A stretch of DNA of 47,045 nt. It comes from an uncultured Chloroflexota bacterium (GTDB lineage: Bacteria > Chloroflexota > Dehalococcoidia > CAUJGQ01). The stretch is taken from positions 1 through 47,045 of the forward strand of contig CALFMN010000113.1 in assembly GCA_937879875.1 (NCBI GenBank), given 5' to 3'. The notes below the pieces were generated by a model, which ran no database searches, was not told the origin of the DNA, and worked only from the letters and a program-made list of their open reading frames with translations. A program made the position numbers and the translations under genes. Below, piece by piece: positions 7,815 through 15,651 of the stretch (positions within the stretch are counted from its first letter, which is position 1; each line of letters starts with the position of its first letter).

Positions 7815-8539
7815 CAGCCGGCCACCTCCCGCCGCAGCAACCGGCGCAGCTCGATCAGGGCGCGGTGCTGAATGACGCGCACATTGCCTTCGCTCTTGCC
7901 GAGCACGCGGGCGATCGTGGCGCTGTCGAAGTTCTCCAAAAAGCGCATGGTCACAACGTGCTGCTGCTCCGGCTTGAGCAGCAGCACGGCGGCGCGCACG
8001 GCGAGGCGGTCGTACTCCGCCAGCACCTCGTGTTCGGGATTCGCCCAGCGTTCAACGGCCACCGGGTCCATACCGTGCGCCGACTGATCTTTGGGCTGCC
8101 GGTAAAAGCTGACGATGAGGTTATGCGCGATCGTCAGCAGCCAGGCGATGAACGGCGCTCCGGTGCGCTGGTAGCGGCCGATCGCACGCCAGGCCTGCAG
8201 GAAGACCTGCTGCGTCAGATCCTCCGCGTCGGCGCGATTGCCGACGCGGTAATAAACGTGGCGATACACCCGGGTCAGATGCAGATCGTAGAGGTCTGCG
8301 AAGGCCGTGTCGTCGCCCGCGATGGCGGCGTCGAGCAGGCGCGGCTCCGCCTGGAGATCGGCGAAGGCCTCGAACGGCGCGCTGGTCTCCGCGACCGGCC
8401 CCTGCTCGGGCGGCGCTGCAGTGAAATCGGTGCGCCTCTGCACGCTCTGCGTCTGCCTCCCCGCCGGCGCCCGCCAGAAGGCGCGCGGCAGCCATAGCAA
8501 GTATCGGCCGCTGGCGGTGTTCTGCATAATACCCTGCAT
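7814..8539 (-). CDS. ECF-type RNA polymerase sigma factor
   Basis: A 241-residue sigma-70 family protein. Region 2 spans about residues 68-147 (AFADLYDLHLTRVYRHVYY, then NRADAEDLTQQVFLQAW, the core-binding and -10 recognition helices). Region 4 spans about 180-238, with a helix-turn-helix at SATIARVLGKSEGNVRVIQHRA. Regions 1 and 3 are absent, as in the ECF group. It directs transcription of a stress or envelope regulon that cannot be named from sequence. The start is uncertain: ATG 8539 or ATG four codons later, neither with a strong Shine-Dalgarno. It overlaps the downstream DUF5667 gene by an ATGA junction. Positions 8540-8751 hold no gene. Confidence 0.9.
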   Translation of the reverse strand: MQGIMQNTASGRYLLWLPRAFWRAPAGRQTQSVQRRTDFTAAPPEQGPVAETSAPFEAFADLQAEPRLLDAAIAGDDTAFADLYDLHLTRVYRHVYYRVGNRADAEDLTQQVFLQAWRAIGRYQRTGAPFIAWLLTIAHNLIVSFYRQPKDQSAHGMDPVAVERWANPEHEVLAEYDRLAVRAAVLLLKPEQQHVVTMRFLENFDSATIARVLGKSEGNVRVIQHRALIELRRLLRREVAG

Positions 8540-8751
8540 GGGCAGGCACCTGCCGAAATGCGCGTCGCCGGCGGGCGCTCTGCCGACGTCTCGCTAACCA
8601 TTCGAACGCTTCGCCTCCTGAACTGTTACGGTATCGGCGGTACGGACGGGTTACAGTTGCCGGGCCGCCACGCAAACGCGCGGCGCCCTGTTCGCCACGG
8701 CGCGGGTGGGGGCGTAGGATGGGCGCATGAAGATCGCTGCCCAGACCGGCG

Positions 8752-10285
8752 TTACGGGCGACGCAGCAGCACGATCGTTTCGCTGCAGGCGTCGGGCGAA
8801 CGGGGCGGGCGTTGCGATTGCCCATATCCAACTCGACCTCGATGCGCTCGTCCAGCGCGAGGCCGGCCGCAACGGCCGCTTCGGCCAGCAGGTCGGCCGT
8901 CTGCACCTCGTACAGCGGCTCGCGCGTGGCGAAACGGTAAAAGGTGCTGCGCGTGCTGCGCAGATCGGCGAAGTAGCGGCGCGATGGCTCGGCCTTGATC
9001 GCCCGCAGCGGATCGGCGGCCAGCCAGGCAACCAGCCGCTCCTCGACCGGCAGCAGGGCCAGGGCCGCGGCGCCCTCCGCCCGCATCGAGCCGGTTGCCT
9101 GCCGGTCCAGCGCTTCGAGCCCGGGCGCATCGAGCAGGCCGAGCGCCAACAGCGAGGGCGTCTTGCTGCGCAGGCAGTTCTCCCGGCCGGACGATGCCGG
9201 CAGATAGGGCGGACTGGTCAGAATCGCGACGGCGCTCGTAGAGGGCGCGTACGGAGGGTCGCGCCAGCGTTTGTTCCGGCCCGGCGGAAAGCGCCGCGAT
9301 CTCGGCGCGCAGCGTCCCCACCTCGCCCGTCAGCGCCGCAAGCACGGCCGGCTGCAGTTTGCGCGCCAGCCACTCGGGCAGGACGAAGGGCGCGGCCCCA
9401 TCCCCCGCCCCTTTCCCCAATAATAGGGGAAGGGGAGTTTCCGGTTAGCTTTACGTTTCCCGTCCTCTCTTCCGAGGCGTCGTTCGGCAAGCGGCCCTGA
9501 TCCCTCTCAAGCAGCTTGCCGCGGGCGATGAGCACGGAGAGCGGATCGAGGTCGATGCCGAGCGCGGGCCGGCCGAGGCGGGCGGCTTCCAGCAGGGCTG
9601 TGCCGCTGCCCACGAACGGATCGAGCAGGAGACCGTCGGGCGCGGCGCCGGGCGGCAGCACCAGGTTGAGCGCGGCGCGCCATGCGCGGGAAGGACTTCG
9701 CCTTGTAGACGTGCAGATCGTGCGTCAGATAGCCGCTGGCGCGCGGCCGGCGCGTCACGGCGCGGACATGCGCCTGAGTTCGCTCACTCGCCGGGGCGCC
9801 GAGCAACGTCTCAAACAGGCTCGCCACCGCCTCGGTCACGCGATCGGGCCGCGCGGCCGCGGCGGCGACGATCGCGGCCAGCTCCGTTGCACACTGATCT
9901 CCGACGGCGGCGAAGAGCGGCTCCTGCCAGCGGCAGAGGCGCGGCCGCGTCCGAGCAAGGGACGTCAAGGCGGCGGCTTCGTCTGAACCGTCCGCGGCGG
10001 GCGCCGCCAGCAGTTGCTGCACGAACGTCGCGCGGCGCAGCACGAGCGCGATCTCCGGCGCACCAAGCTCGCCCAGATACGCTTCGTTCGCGGTAGCCAG
10101 CAGCGCGTCTTCGCCCGGCGCGTCGCTGCCGGCAACCTGCGCTCGGGCAAACACGGGCCATGCCTCGCCCAGCGGCAGCCGGGCGAGTACGGCGCCCGGC
10201 ACGAGTGACCGCAGCTCGCGGTCGGAGAGCGCCAGATCGCCCGGCGCGTCACGTTGCCGCGCAGGCAGAGCAGCACAGTGGCCAT
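8752..10285 (-). pseudogene. DNA/RNA methylase (TRM11-like, SPPY motif), multiply frameshifted
   Basis: Fragments of one SAM-dependent methylase lie in order across three frames. Reading leftward: MATVLLCLRGNVTRR at 10285; DLALSDREL to KAKSFPRMAR; then LLLDPFVGSGTALLEAARLG (the SAM-binding DPFxGSGT motif) near 9620; LPEWLARKLQPAVLAAL near 9370; ILTSPPYLPAS (catalytic SPPY motif) near 9215; AADPLRAIKAEP and YRFATREPLYEVQ; and a C-terminus SETIVLLRRP ending at TAA 8752. At least five frame changes are needed (near 10250, 9685, 9410, 9250 and 8785). A palindromic repeat element (9396-9436) sits inside it. Intact relatives modify DNA or tRNA; this copy cannot make a full protein. Confidence 0.75.
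9396..9436. repeat. Palindromic repeat, CCCCAATAAT type
   Basis: CCCCTTTCCCC (9408-9418) pairs with GGGGAAGGGG (9426-9435) around an AATAATA loop. A related hairpin with the same TTCCCCAATAAT core is at 46654-46688. The element interrupts the methylase pseudogene and adds low-identity residues to its reading frame. Confidence 0.55.
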
Positions 10286-10291
10286 GCCGGC

Positions 10292-10327
10292 AGGGTACAG
10301 GGTGCAGAGAACAGGGAACAGGGGAAC
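10292..10327. repeat. Heptanucleotide repeat (AGGGNNC)n
   Basis: Five successive 7-base units related to AGGGAAC lie between the methylase pseudogene and the DUF3291 pseudogene. They are the reverse complement of the NNTCCCT units at 197-224. Confidence 0.55.
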
Positions 10328-10384
10328 ACGATCGGCAGTCAACGCCGGCTTGCCTGCACCACACCGGCTGCATACGCTGCCGGC

Positions 10385-10861
10385 ATAAACGATTCGACTT
10401 ATGATCTCGCCCAGGTCAACATCGCCCAGCTGCGGGCGCCGCTTGATTCGCCGCTGCTGGCGGACTTCGTCGCGGCGCTCGAGCCGATCAACGCCGTTGC
10501 CGACCGCAGCCCCGGCTTCATCTGGCGGCTGCAGACAGCAGGCGGCAACGCGACGGCGCTGCGGGTGTTCGACGACCACTGGCTGATCGTCAATCTGTCG
10601 GTCTGGTAGTCGCGTGAGGTGCTGGCGGATTACGTCTATCGCAGCGCCCACACGGCGGTCATGCGGCAGCGGCGGCGCTGGTTCGAACACATCGACGAGG
10701 CGTTCGTGGCGCTCTGGTGGGTGCCGGCGGGCTACCGTCCCGACGTGGCCGAGGCTGAGCAACGGCTGCGGCATCTGCACGAGCGCGGCCGCGAGCCGTT
10801 CCCGGCGCCCGGCAGCGTGCAGGCGGCGCAGGTGCGCGAGGATGACCTCTGCCCGGTGTGA
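10385..10861 (+). pseudogene. DUF3291 family protein with in-frame TAG
   Basis: The frame reads YDLAQVNIAQLRAPLDSP, then PGFIWRLQT, LRVFDDHWLIVNLSVW, a TAG at 10607-10609, and then SREVLADYVYRSAH, RRRRWFEHIDEAFVALWWVPAG. This is the complete DUF3291 domain (about 155 residues) in one frame. Relatives usually have Glu at the stop position (VWES), so GAG to TAG is the likely change. There is also no ATG, GTG or TTG start in frame close to the domain start, only ATA 10385. Both defects indicate a pseudogene or base errors. The family is small, cytoplasmic and of unproven function, related to ABM-type monooxygenase folds. Confidence 0.7.
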
Positions 10862-10886
10862 CTGTCAGGTCCGTGCAGCGATCCGG

Positions 10887-11378
10887 TCAGGCGACGGTGG
10901 GAACGACGCCGGCGTGGCGCCGCGCGGCGAGGTCGCGCTCGGTCGCCGTGATCAGCGCCTCGGCGGTGCCGTCGCGGTCGCTGAACACACCCACGCCGAA
11001 GTGCAGCGGCAGCGAGGCCAGCTCGCGCACAAGTGAGCCGGCGTCGGCGCGCACATGCTGCACCAGTCGCTCGCCCACGTTTACCGCGCACTCCGGGTTG
11101 GTGCCGATCAGCAGGACGGAGTAGAGCGCCGGGCCGACGCGCGCAACGAGATCGCTCTGCCGCACGCCGGTGCGCAGGCTGTCGCCCACGAGATCGACCG
11201 TTTCGGCAGAGATGCCCGCCTGGACGCTGTCGAGCGCCAGCAGGATCAGCGCAAACGTTTGTCCGAAGCGCTCAGCGTGCTGACACTCGTCGAGCAGCCG
11301 GCGCTCCCAGAACGGCTGGTCCAGCCCAACCTGCGGCGCGGCTTCGCGGTCCATCAGGCTCATCGTGCAACGGCTCAC
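10887..11378 (-). CDS. Degenerate GGDEF-domain protein
   Basis: A 163-residue protein with the fold-defining order of a GGDEF domain: FWERRLLDECQHAERFGQTFALILLALD (start of the alpha/beta core), then DLVGDSLRTGVRQSDLVARVG and a C-terminal beta-alpha. The signature that should follow RxG is PALYSVLL instead of GGDEFAVLL, so the GTP- and metal-binding residues are missing and it should not make cyclic-di-GMP. It may be a regulatory or binding-only relic. The start could be ATG 11378 or an ATG eight codons later (MDREAAPQ). Confidence 0.65.
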   Translation of the reverse strand: MSRCTMSLMDREAAPQVGLDQPFWERRLLDECQHAERFGQTFALILLALDSVQAGISAETVDLVGDSLRTGVRQSDLVARVGPALYSVLLIGTNPECAVNVGERLVQHVRADAGSLVRELASLPLHFGVGVFSDRDGTAEALITATERDLAARRHAGVVPTVA

Positions 11379-11811
11379 TTACGACGCCCACGCGGGGCGT
11401 TCTTTCTCGACACAACCCGCCCGCGCCGGCCCCGACGCCGAGCGGGCGGCAGGCGCCGCGTAATGTCTGATCAGAGGATCGCCGGCGGCAGCCATCTCGT
11501 GGATCGGGCGCTTCACCTACTGAACAGGTACGAACGGGTAACGAACGATCGCGTGCGTGCGGTGAGGCGCCAGCAACGCTCATCTGCAAGGCTCGTCCGA
11601 AACCCGAGTGCTCCAGGGATCGTGCAGCCACGGCAGGCTCGCTACGCCATGCGGAGTAGGGGCACAGCAGGAAGCCGCTATGCCGGCCGCGGAAACCAGA
11701 CCGCCACCCTGCCGTAACCAAAAGTCACCCAATTGGGCGACGCTGACTGCTCCAGTGCCTCCGATGCTGACCGTAGTGAAGAGCAACAGCTAGGCCTCAG
11801 GTGGTGGGTGC
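11379..11811. other. Intergenic region without recognisable gene
   Basis: About 430 bases between the degenerate GGDEF gene (leftward) and the surface-protein gene (rightward). I see no RNA family, operator pair or clear promoter in it. It should contain the divergent promoters of the two genes. Confidence 0.4.
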
Positions 11812-14271
11812 TTGGCTGCCCGGATGCGCTGGACGTTGGCGGCGGGGAGCGCGCTCGCGCTGCTTCCGGCGCTGCTCTGGCTCAGTGCCATCACGCCGGC
11901 ACGAGCGCAGGGTGGGCTGCCGCTGCCGCTCGCTTCGCCAGGCGTGTCGATCGCGTCCCCGCAGGCGGGCAACGGCGCGCCCGCCGCAGCTTCGGCCAGC
12001 AGCCCGTCTGCGGCCAACCCGAAGGCAGCACGCCCGCAGGCGACGGCCGCCACAGCCGCCAGCAACGTGCCCGCCGCCAACCCGCAGACGGCCACGGTCG
12101 CCACTCCTCCGGCGCTAGTGACCACCCAGCAACTGCCCGCCGCCGTACCTTCCGGCAGCCATTCCGCTGCTGGTATCGCTGCCACGGCGCCGGCGCCCTC
12201 CCCGGTCGCCTCGGCCGGACAGACGCACGACGCTGGCGCGACTTCCGGGGCGCCGGCGACTGCGCCGGTCACCGCTGCCACGCAATCTGCTCCCGCCCCG
12301 ACGGATCGTCTCCCGATGGCGGCGCACAGCCCGCAAGCGAACGCAACAGCAGCTCCCGCCCAGCCTGCCGCCCTTCACATCGCAGCCGCAGCTACGACCT
12401 CGGTGGCTGCCCCGTTGCGCGGCCTCTCCGCGGCTCTGCCGGCGAGTGCGGGGTCCGCACCGAAGGCGTCGGCGCAGCCAGCGGGTTCGCCTTCGGTCGC
12501 TCCGCCCGTGGCTGCAGGCTCACTTCCGGCGGCACCGGCGGTTTCGGCACTCCATCCGACCAGCGCCGAGCCTGCAGCCGGCACGATGACCCCGGCTCTC
12601 TCGTTCCCGCTGCCGGACGGCAGCGGGCCGCTCGCCGCCACAGCCCATTCTGGCAGTCGCCCGGCGCAGTTGCCCGCGTCGCTCGCGGGGCCGCATGCGC
12701 TCGCTCCGCTGGCGGGGGCTCTCCAACCGGCCGTCGCCGCTGCACATGCCGCAACCGGCAGCAGCGCCCCGCAGCCCCTGCTCCCGCCGGTGCCGGCCGT
12801 GCTTCCGGCCGGCGGCGCGACGCCGCTGGTTCCGGCGATTGCCCGCCTGCCGCAGCCGGTCGCGACGGCGCTCCGGGCGCCCGGGATCGTTCCGATGGCC
12901 GTGGCTGCCTTACCCACGCTGCCGTCAGTTCCCGGCCTCGGCGCCGGCACGAGCACGCCGGTCGCGGCGCCGCTGCTCGCGGCTGCGGTGGGATCCGTCG
13001 CCACGCTCGCACGGCCGCTCCCCCCTCTGCCGGCAGCGTCCAGCCTGCTCTACGCACCGCCAGCCGCCGCCAGTGCCCTTCGTTCTCTGACGCCTGCGCT
13101 GCCGGCGCTGTTGCCGATGCTCGCCCCCGTCGCCCGGCCGCTCTCGGCACTGACGCCCGCGCTCGGTTCCGTGGCAACCCCGCTGTTGGCAGCGCCGGCT
13201 GCCCTCATACAGCCCGCGCTGCGCGGCGCCGCCACCGTGCTGCCGGCGTCGTTCGCTGCCCCGCTGCCGATCATCGGCGGCTCGCCGGTGGCGCCGGTGC
13301 TTGCACCCGTGACCGCACTGGTTTCCGGCGCTCTCACGCCGCTCGCTGGCAACCTGACGCCACCAGCCGCGCCGGCAGGCGACGGGCTCTCCGGGCTGCT
13401 CAGCAGCGTCCCCCCGCTGCTTCCCGGCGCGATGTCCACCGTGGCGCAGGGCGCAGGCACCGCACTCCCTCCGCAGACGCGGCCGTCGCTTCCCGACTAC
13501 GGGGCTGGCGCCCGCAGTGGCGCGGAGGCATCGAAGCCTGGCGCCGGCAGCGCCGGTACCCAAAGCGCTCACGCGGCCGGCAAGAACGCTGCTGAGACAC
13601 GGCCCGCAAACGGCGCCGGTCCGGCTCCCGCTTTCGTGGCCGCCGCTCCCACGGCCGCAACGATGCTGCCCCGCGGCAGCGCACCCACGCCGCTCACGCC
13701 TGCATCGCCGCGGGCCGCGGCGAACGCGGCGGCACTGGCTGCCGCACCGTCCGCGAGCACCACCACGGCCGTCGCTCCCGCGCGGCGTGCCGTTACCGCA
13801 TCCGGCCCCACCCTGGCACATGGCGTCAGCGCCGCGATCGCCGGCAGCGGACCTATCGCCGGCCCACTCGACCCGCGGACCGCTTTGCGGACGCTGCTCG
13901 CGCTCGCAGCCGCGCGATCGACAGCGGCCGCGCGGACCGGCAGGTTCGCGGCCGGTGTCTCCGGCGGTACTCGCTCCGCGATCGGCACGCAGAGCGATGC
14001 TCGCCCGAGCCATGCGACGGCGCCGATTCCGCCGGCGCTGCTGCTGGCACTCGACCTGCCCTGGGCCACGAGCGCCACGTCCGCGCCTGCCGCGCCGGTC
14101 AGCGGTGCTGACGGCGGACTCGGCGGCGCCGGGGGCAGCGGCGCCGCGGGAATGGCCGCGCTGGCTGCGCTGCTGCTGCTCGCGCTGCTCTCCGGCCGCG
14201 GCCTGCGGCTGCGATCCGCGCTGACACTGCCCCCGGCCTTCGCCTTCGCTCCAACCCCGCCTCCCGGCTGA
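11812..14271 (+). CDS. Very large Ala/Pro-rich secreted or surface-anchored protein
   Basis: Up to 819 residues from TTG 11812 (AGGTGG at 11799-11804); ATG 11824 is a shorter alternative. Residues 5-34 form a signal peptide ending ARAQ. Most of the mature protein is an Ala/Pro/Ser/Thr/Val-rich disordered stretch with no domain and almost no aromatic or charged residues. The C-terminus has a Gly-rich linker (GADGGLGGAGGSGAAG), one membrane segment (MAALAALLLLALLSG) and a basic stop-transfer RGLRLR, as in a tail-anchored surface protein. High GC at third codon positions supports this frame. Function unknown; it may be a wall spacer or adhesion stalk, probably glycosylated. It precedes the regulator/peptide locus. 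Confidence 0.65.
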   Translation: MAARMRWTLAAGSALALLPALLWLSAITPARAQGGLPLPLASPGVSIASPQAGNGAPAAASASSPSAANPKAARPQATAATAASNVPAANPQTATVATPPALVTTQQLPAAVPSGSHSAAGIAATAPAPSPVASAGQTHDAGATSGAPATAPVTAATQSAPAPTDRLPMAAHSPQANATAAPAQPAALHIAAAATTSVAAPLRGLSAALPASAGSAPKASAQPAGSPSVAPPVAAGSLPAAPAVSALHPTSAEPAAGTMTPALSFPLPDGSGPLAATAHSGSRPAQLPASLAGPHALAPLAGALQPAVAAAHAATGSSAPQPLLPPVPAVLPAGGATPLVPAIARLPQPVATALRAPGIVPMAVAALPTLPSVPGLGAGTSTPVAAPLLAAAVGSVATLARPLPPLPAASSLLYAPPAAASALRSLTPALPALLPMLAPVARPLSALTPALGSVATPLLAAPAALIQPALRGAATVLPASFAAPLPIIGGSPVAPVLAPVTALVSGALTPLAGNLTPPAAPAGDGLSGLLSSVPPLLPGAMSTVAQGAGTALPPQTRPSLPDYGAGARSGAEASKPGAGSAGTQSAHAAGKNAAETRPANGAGPAPAFVAAAPTAATMLPRGSAPTPLTPASPRAAANAAALAAAPSASTTTAVAPARRAVTASGPTLAHGVSAAIAGSGPIAGPLDPRTALRTLLALAAARSTAAARTGRFAAGVSGGTRSAIGTQSDARPSHATAPIPPALLLALDLPWATSATSAPAAPVSGADGGLGGAGGSGAAGMAALAALLLLALLSGRGLRLRSALTLPPAFAFAPTPPPG

Positions 14272-14279
14272 TCTCTCCC

Positions 14280-14366
14280 ACGCGTCTCTCCGTCGAGCGT
14301 GTGTACCGGCTCGGCAGTGGCGCTCTTGCCGCTGTCCAATCCGGCCGCGCCCGCGGAGAGACGCGT
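14280..14366 (+). terminator. Long inverted repeat between surface-protein and regulator genes
   Basis: A 13-bp perfect inverted repeat, ACGCGTCTCTCCG (14280-14292) with CGGAGAGACGCGT (14354-14366), encloses 61 bases. It starts nine bases after the stop codon. There is no T-tract, so it may be a processing or pausing structure. Confidence 0.45.
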
Positions 14367-14432
14367 CGCTGCTGAGACACCCGCGATCAGCACGCCCGGC
14401 AGCCGCGGCTGTCGGGGGAGGGATCTCCGACC

Positions 14433-15293
14433 ATGACGCGCCTCCTTACGCCCTGCATCCCGACTTCAGCTCCAGCCGCGTCGGCCGGCGAAGCCGGCGA
14501 GTTCGCGCCGCTCGTGCTTCCCGCCTTGCCCCCGCGCAGCGTCTTGCTCATCGGCGCCCGCGGCATCGCCTGGGCGATTCTGCTCGGCGCCCTTGCCAAT
14601 ATTCCCACGGCGAGAGTCGTTGGCCACGCGGAGACGATCGCCGCTGCCCTCGCCGAGGGCAGCGAACTCGATCCGGACGTCGTGCTCAGCGCGCCCACGC
14701 TGGCGGGCCGCTCGACGGTGCCGCTGCTGCGGGAGTTGCACGCAGTCTGGCCCGCGGCCACGCTCGTGGTCTACGCCGCCACGCTGGACGCCGCGACGCT
14801 GCGATCCTGCGCCCGCGCCGGCGTTACCGGCTATCTCGGCTGGCAGCTTGACTACGCCACATTTCAGCACAGCCTCGCGGCGCTGCTGGCCGGGCCAGTC
14901 GTCGTCGGCAGCCTGGCGCTGACTGAGCTGCTCGCCGCGCCATCGACGCCGGCGCCGCCGCCCCCGCTCAGCGAGCGCGAGCGGCTGGTGCTGCTGCGGC
15001 TTGCCGAGGGCCTGACCAGGGCGCAGGTCGCGCGGGTCGCGCGCTTGAGTCTGCGCACGGTCGAGCGCACCACGGCCGATCTGATGGCCAGGCTCTCCGC
15101 GGCGTCCCCCGTGGCCCTCGGCGTGAAGGCAGCCCAGCTCGGCCTCGTGCCGCCGCTGCCAGACGAGGCCGTAGCGTCGTGCAGGACTGAAACCGATTGC
15201 CGGAGTGCACTGCCGATGGCGGAAAGACGCCACGCCGGCTACTGCGCGCGGGGCAGCAGGCCGGGCAACCCGGCCCTGCATCATAGTGTCTGA
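14433..15293 (+). CDS. LuxR/NarL-type regulator with pseudo-receiver domain
   Basis: A 286-residue protein, ATG 14433 behind GGGGGAGGGA. Residues 30-165 have the beta/alpha periodicity of a response-regulator receiver, but where the phosphoacceptor Asp is expected (DVVL-D-x-x-MPG) it reads DVVLSAPTLAG, so the site is lost. Residues about 180-240 form a LuxR helix-turn-helix (LSERERLVLLRLAEGLTRAQVARVARLSLRTVER). It probably binds DNA without phosphorylation control, like other pseudo-receivers. A low-complexity tail follows. It ends 64 bases before the precursor-peptide gene and is a plausible regulator of that gene. Confidence 0.8.
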   Translation: MTRLLTPCIPTSAPAASAGEAGEFAPLVLPALPPRSVLLIGARGIAWAILLGALANIPTARVVGHAETIAAALAEGSELDPDVVLSAPTLAGRSTVPLLRELHAVWPAATLVVYAATLDAATLRSCARAGVTGYLGWQLDYATFQHSLAALLAGPVVVGSLALTELLAAPSTPAPPPPLSERERLVLLRLAEGLTRAQVARVARLSLRTVERTTADLMARLSAASPVALGVKAAQLGLVPPLPDEAVASCRTETDCRSALPMAERRHAGYCARGSRPGNPALHHSV

Positions 15294-15357
15294 CGACAGG
15301 AGCATGGAGCCCGCGCCAGAGCGGCGTTTCCACTCCCGGCGAAGAAGGAGACGGACG

Positions 15358-15543
15358 ATGACAACCCAGACGAAGGCCACGAAGCGCGAGCAGCCGGCCG
15401 AGCTCAGGCTCGAGGACGTGGCGGTCTTCGCCCTGCCGGAGCGCGAGGCGCTCACGACCTGCGGCTGCAACTTCCTCAGCGTCGACGTCGATGTGCGCGT
15501 CGGCATCAACCTCGGCGGCGGCGAATGCCACCACGGCTGGTAG
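15358..15543 (+). CDS. Candidate RiPP precursor peptide
   Basis: A 61-residue peptide, ATG 15358, with a strong AAGGAG (15345-15350) seven bases upstream. Residues 1-33 are hydrophilic and leader-like (Thr/Lys/Arg/Glu-rich, with LRLEDVAVFALPEREA). The C-terminal 28 residues look like a core: CGCNF, an alternating Val/Asp stretch (SVDVDVRVGINL), GGG, then ECHHGW. There are three Cys, two His and a terminal Trp. It has no signal peptide. It is followed by a 12-bp hairpin and then by a PqqD-M50 membrane protease. I do not recognise the sequence as any named RiPP class and no cyclase, radical SAM or YcaO gene is in the window. Confidence 0.65.
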   Translation: MTTQTKATKREQPAELRLEDVAVFALPEREALTTCGCNFLSVDVDVRVGINLGGGECHHGW

Positions 15544-15567
15544 ATTACTCCATCGCCCAGAGGCACC

Positions 15568-15594
15568 GGGGGCCGCTCATATTGAGCGGCCCCC
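15568..15594 (+). terminator. Strong hairpin after the precursor-peptide gene
   Basis: A perfect 12-bp stem with loop TAT starts 25 bases after the peptide's stop codon. No T-run follows, so it may be a partial terminator or a 3'-stabilising hairpin. Such an element would favour a high peptide-to-enzyme ratio, which is common in peptide-modification operons. Confidence 0.7.
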
Positions 15595-15651
15595 GATGCT
15601 GCGTCTCATCGCCTGACAGGCTGACAGCCCGATAGCAATAAGCAGCCGGCC

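Noticed and set aside
1545..10861. Reassignment of TAG to a sense codon, suggested by two in-frame TAGs in conserved genes
   Set aside because: Several intact genes end in TAG at the expected place (peptide gene, second Uma2, tadA, third pilin), so TAG is a normal stop here.
11733..13595. Alternative plus-strand frame (620 codons) over the Ala/Pro-rich gene
   Set aside because: It lacks a signal peptide and has Arg/Gly/Ser noise; frame 11812 has a signal peptide, C-terminal anchor and high third-position GC.
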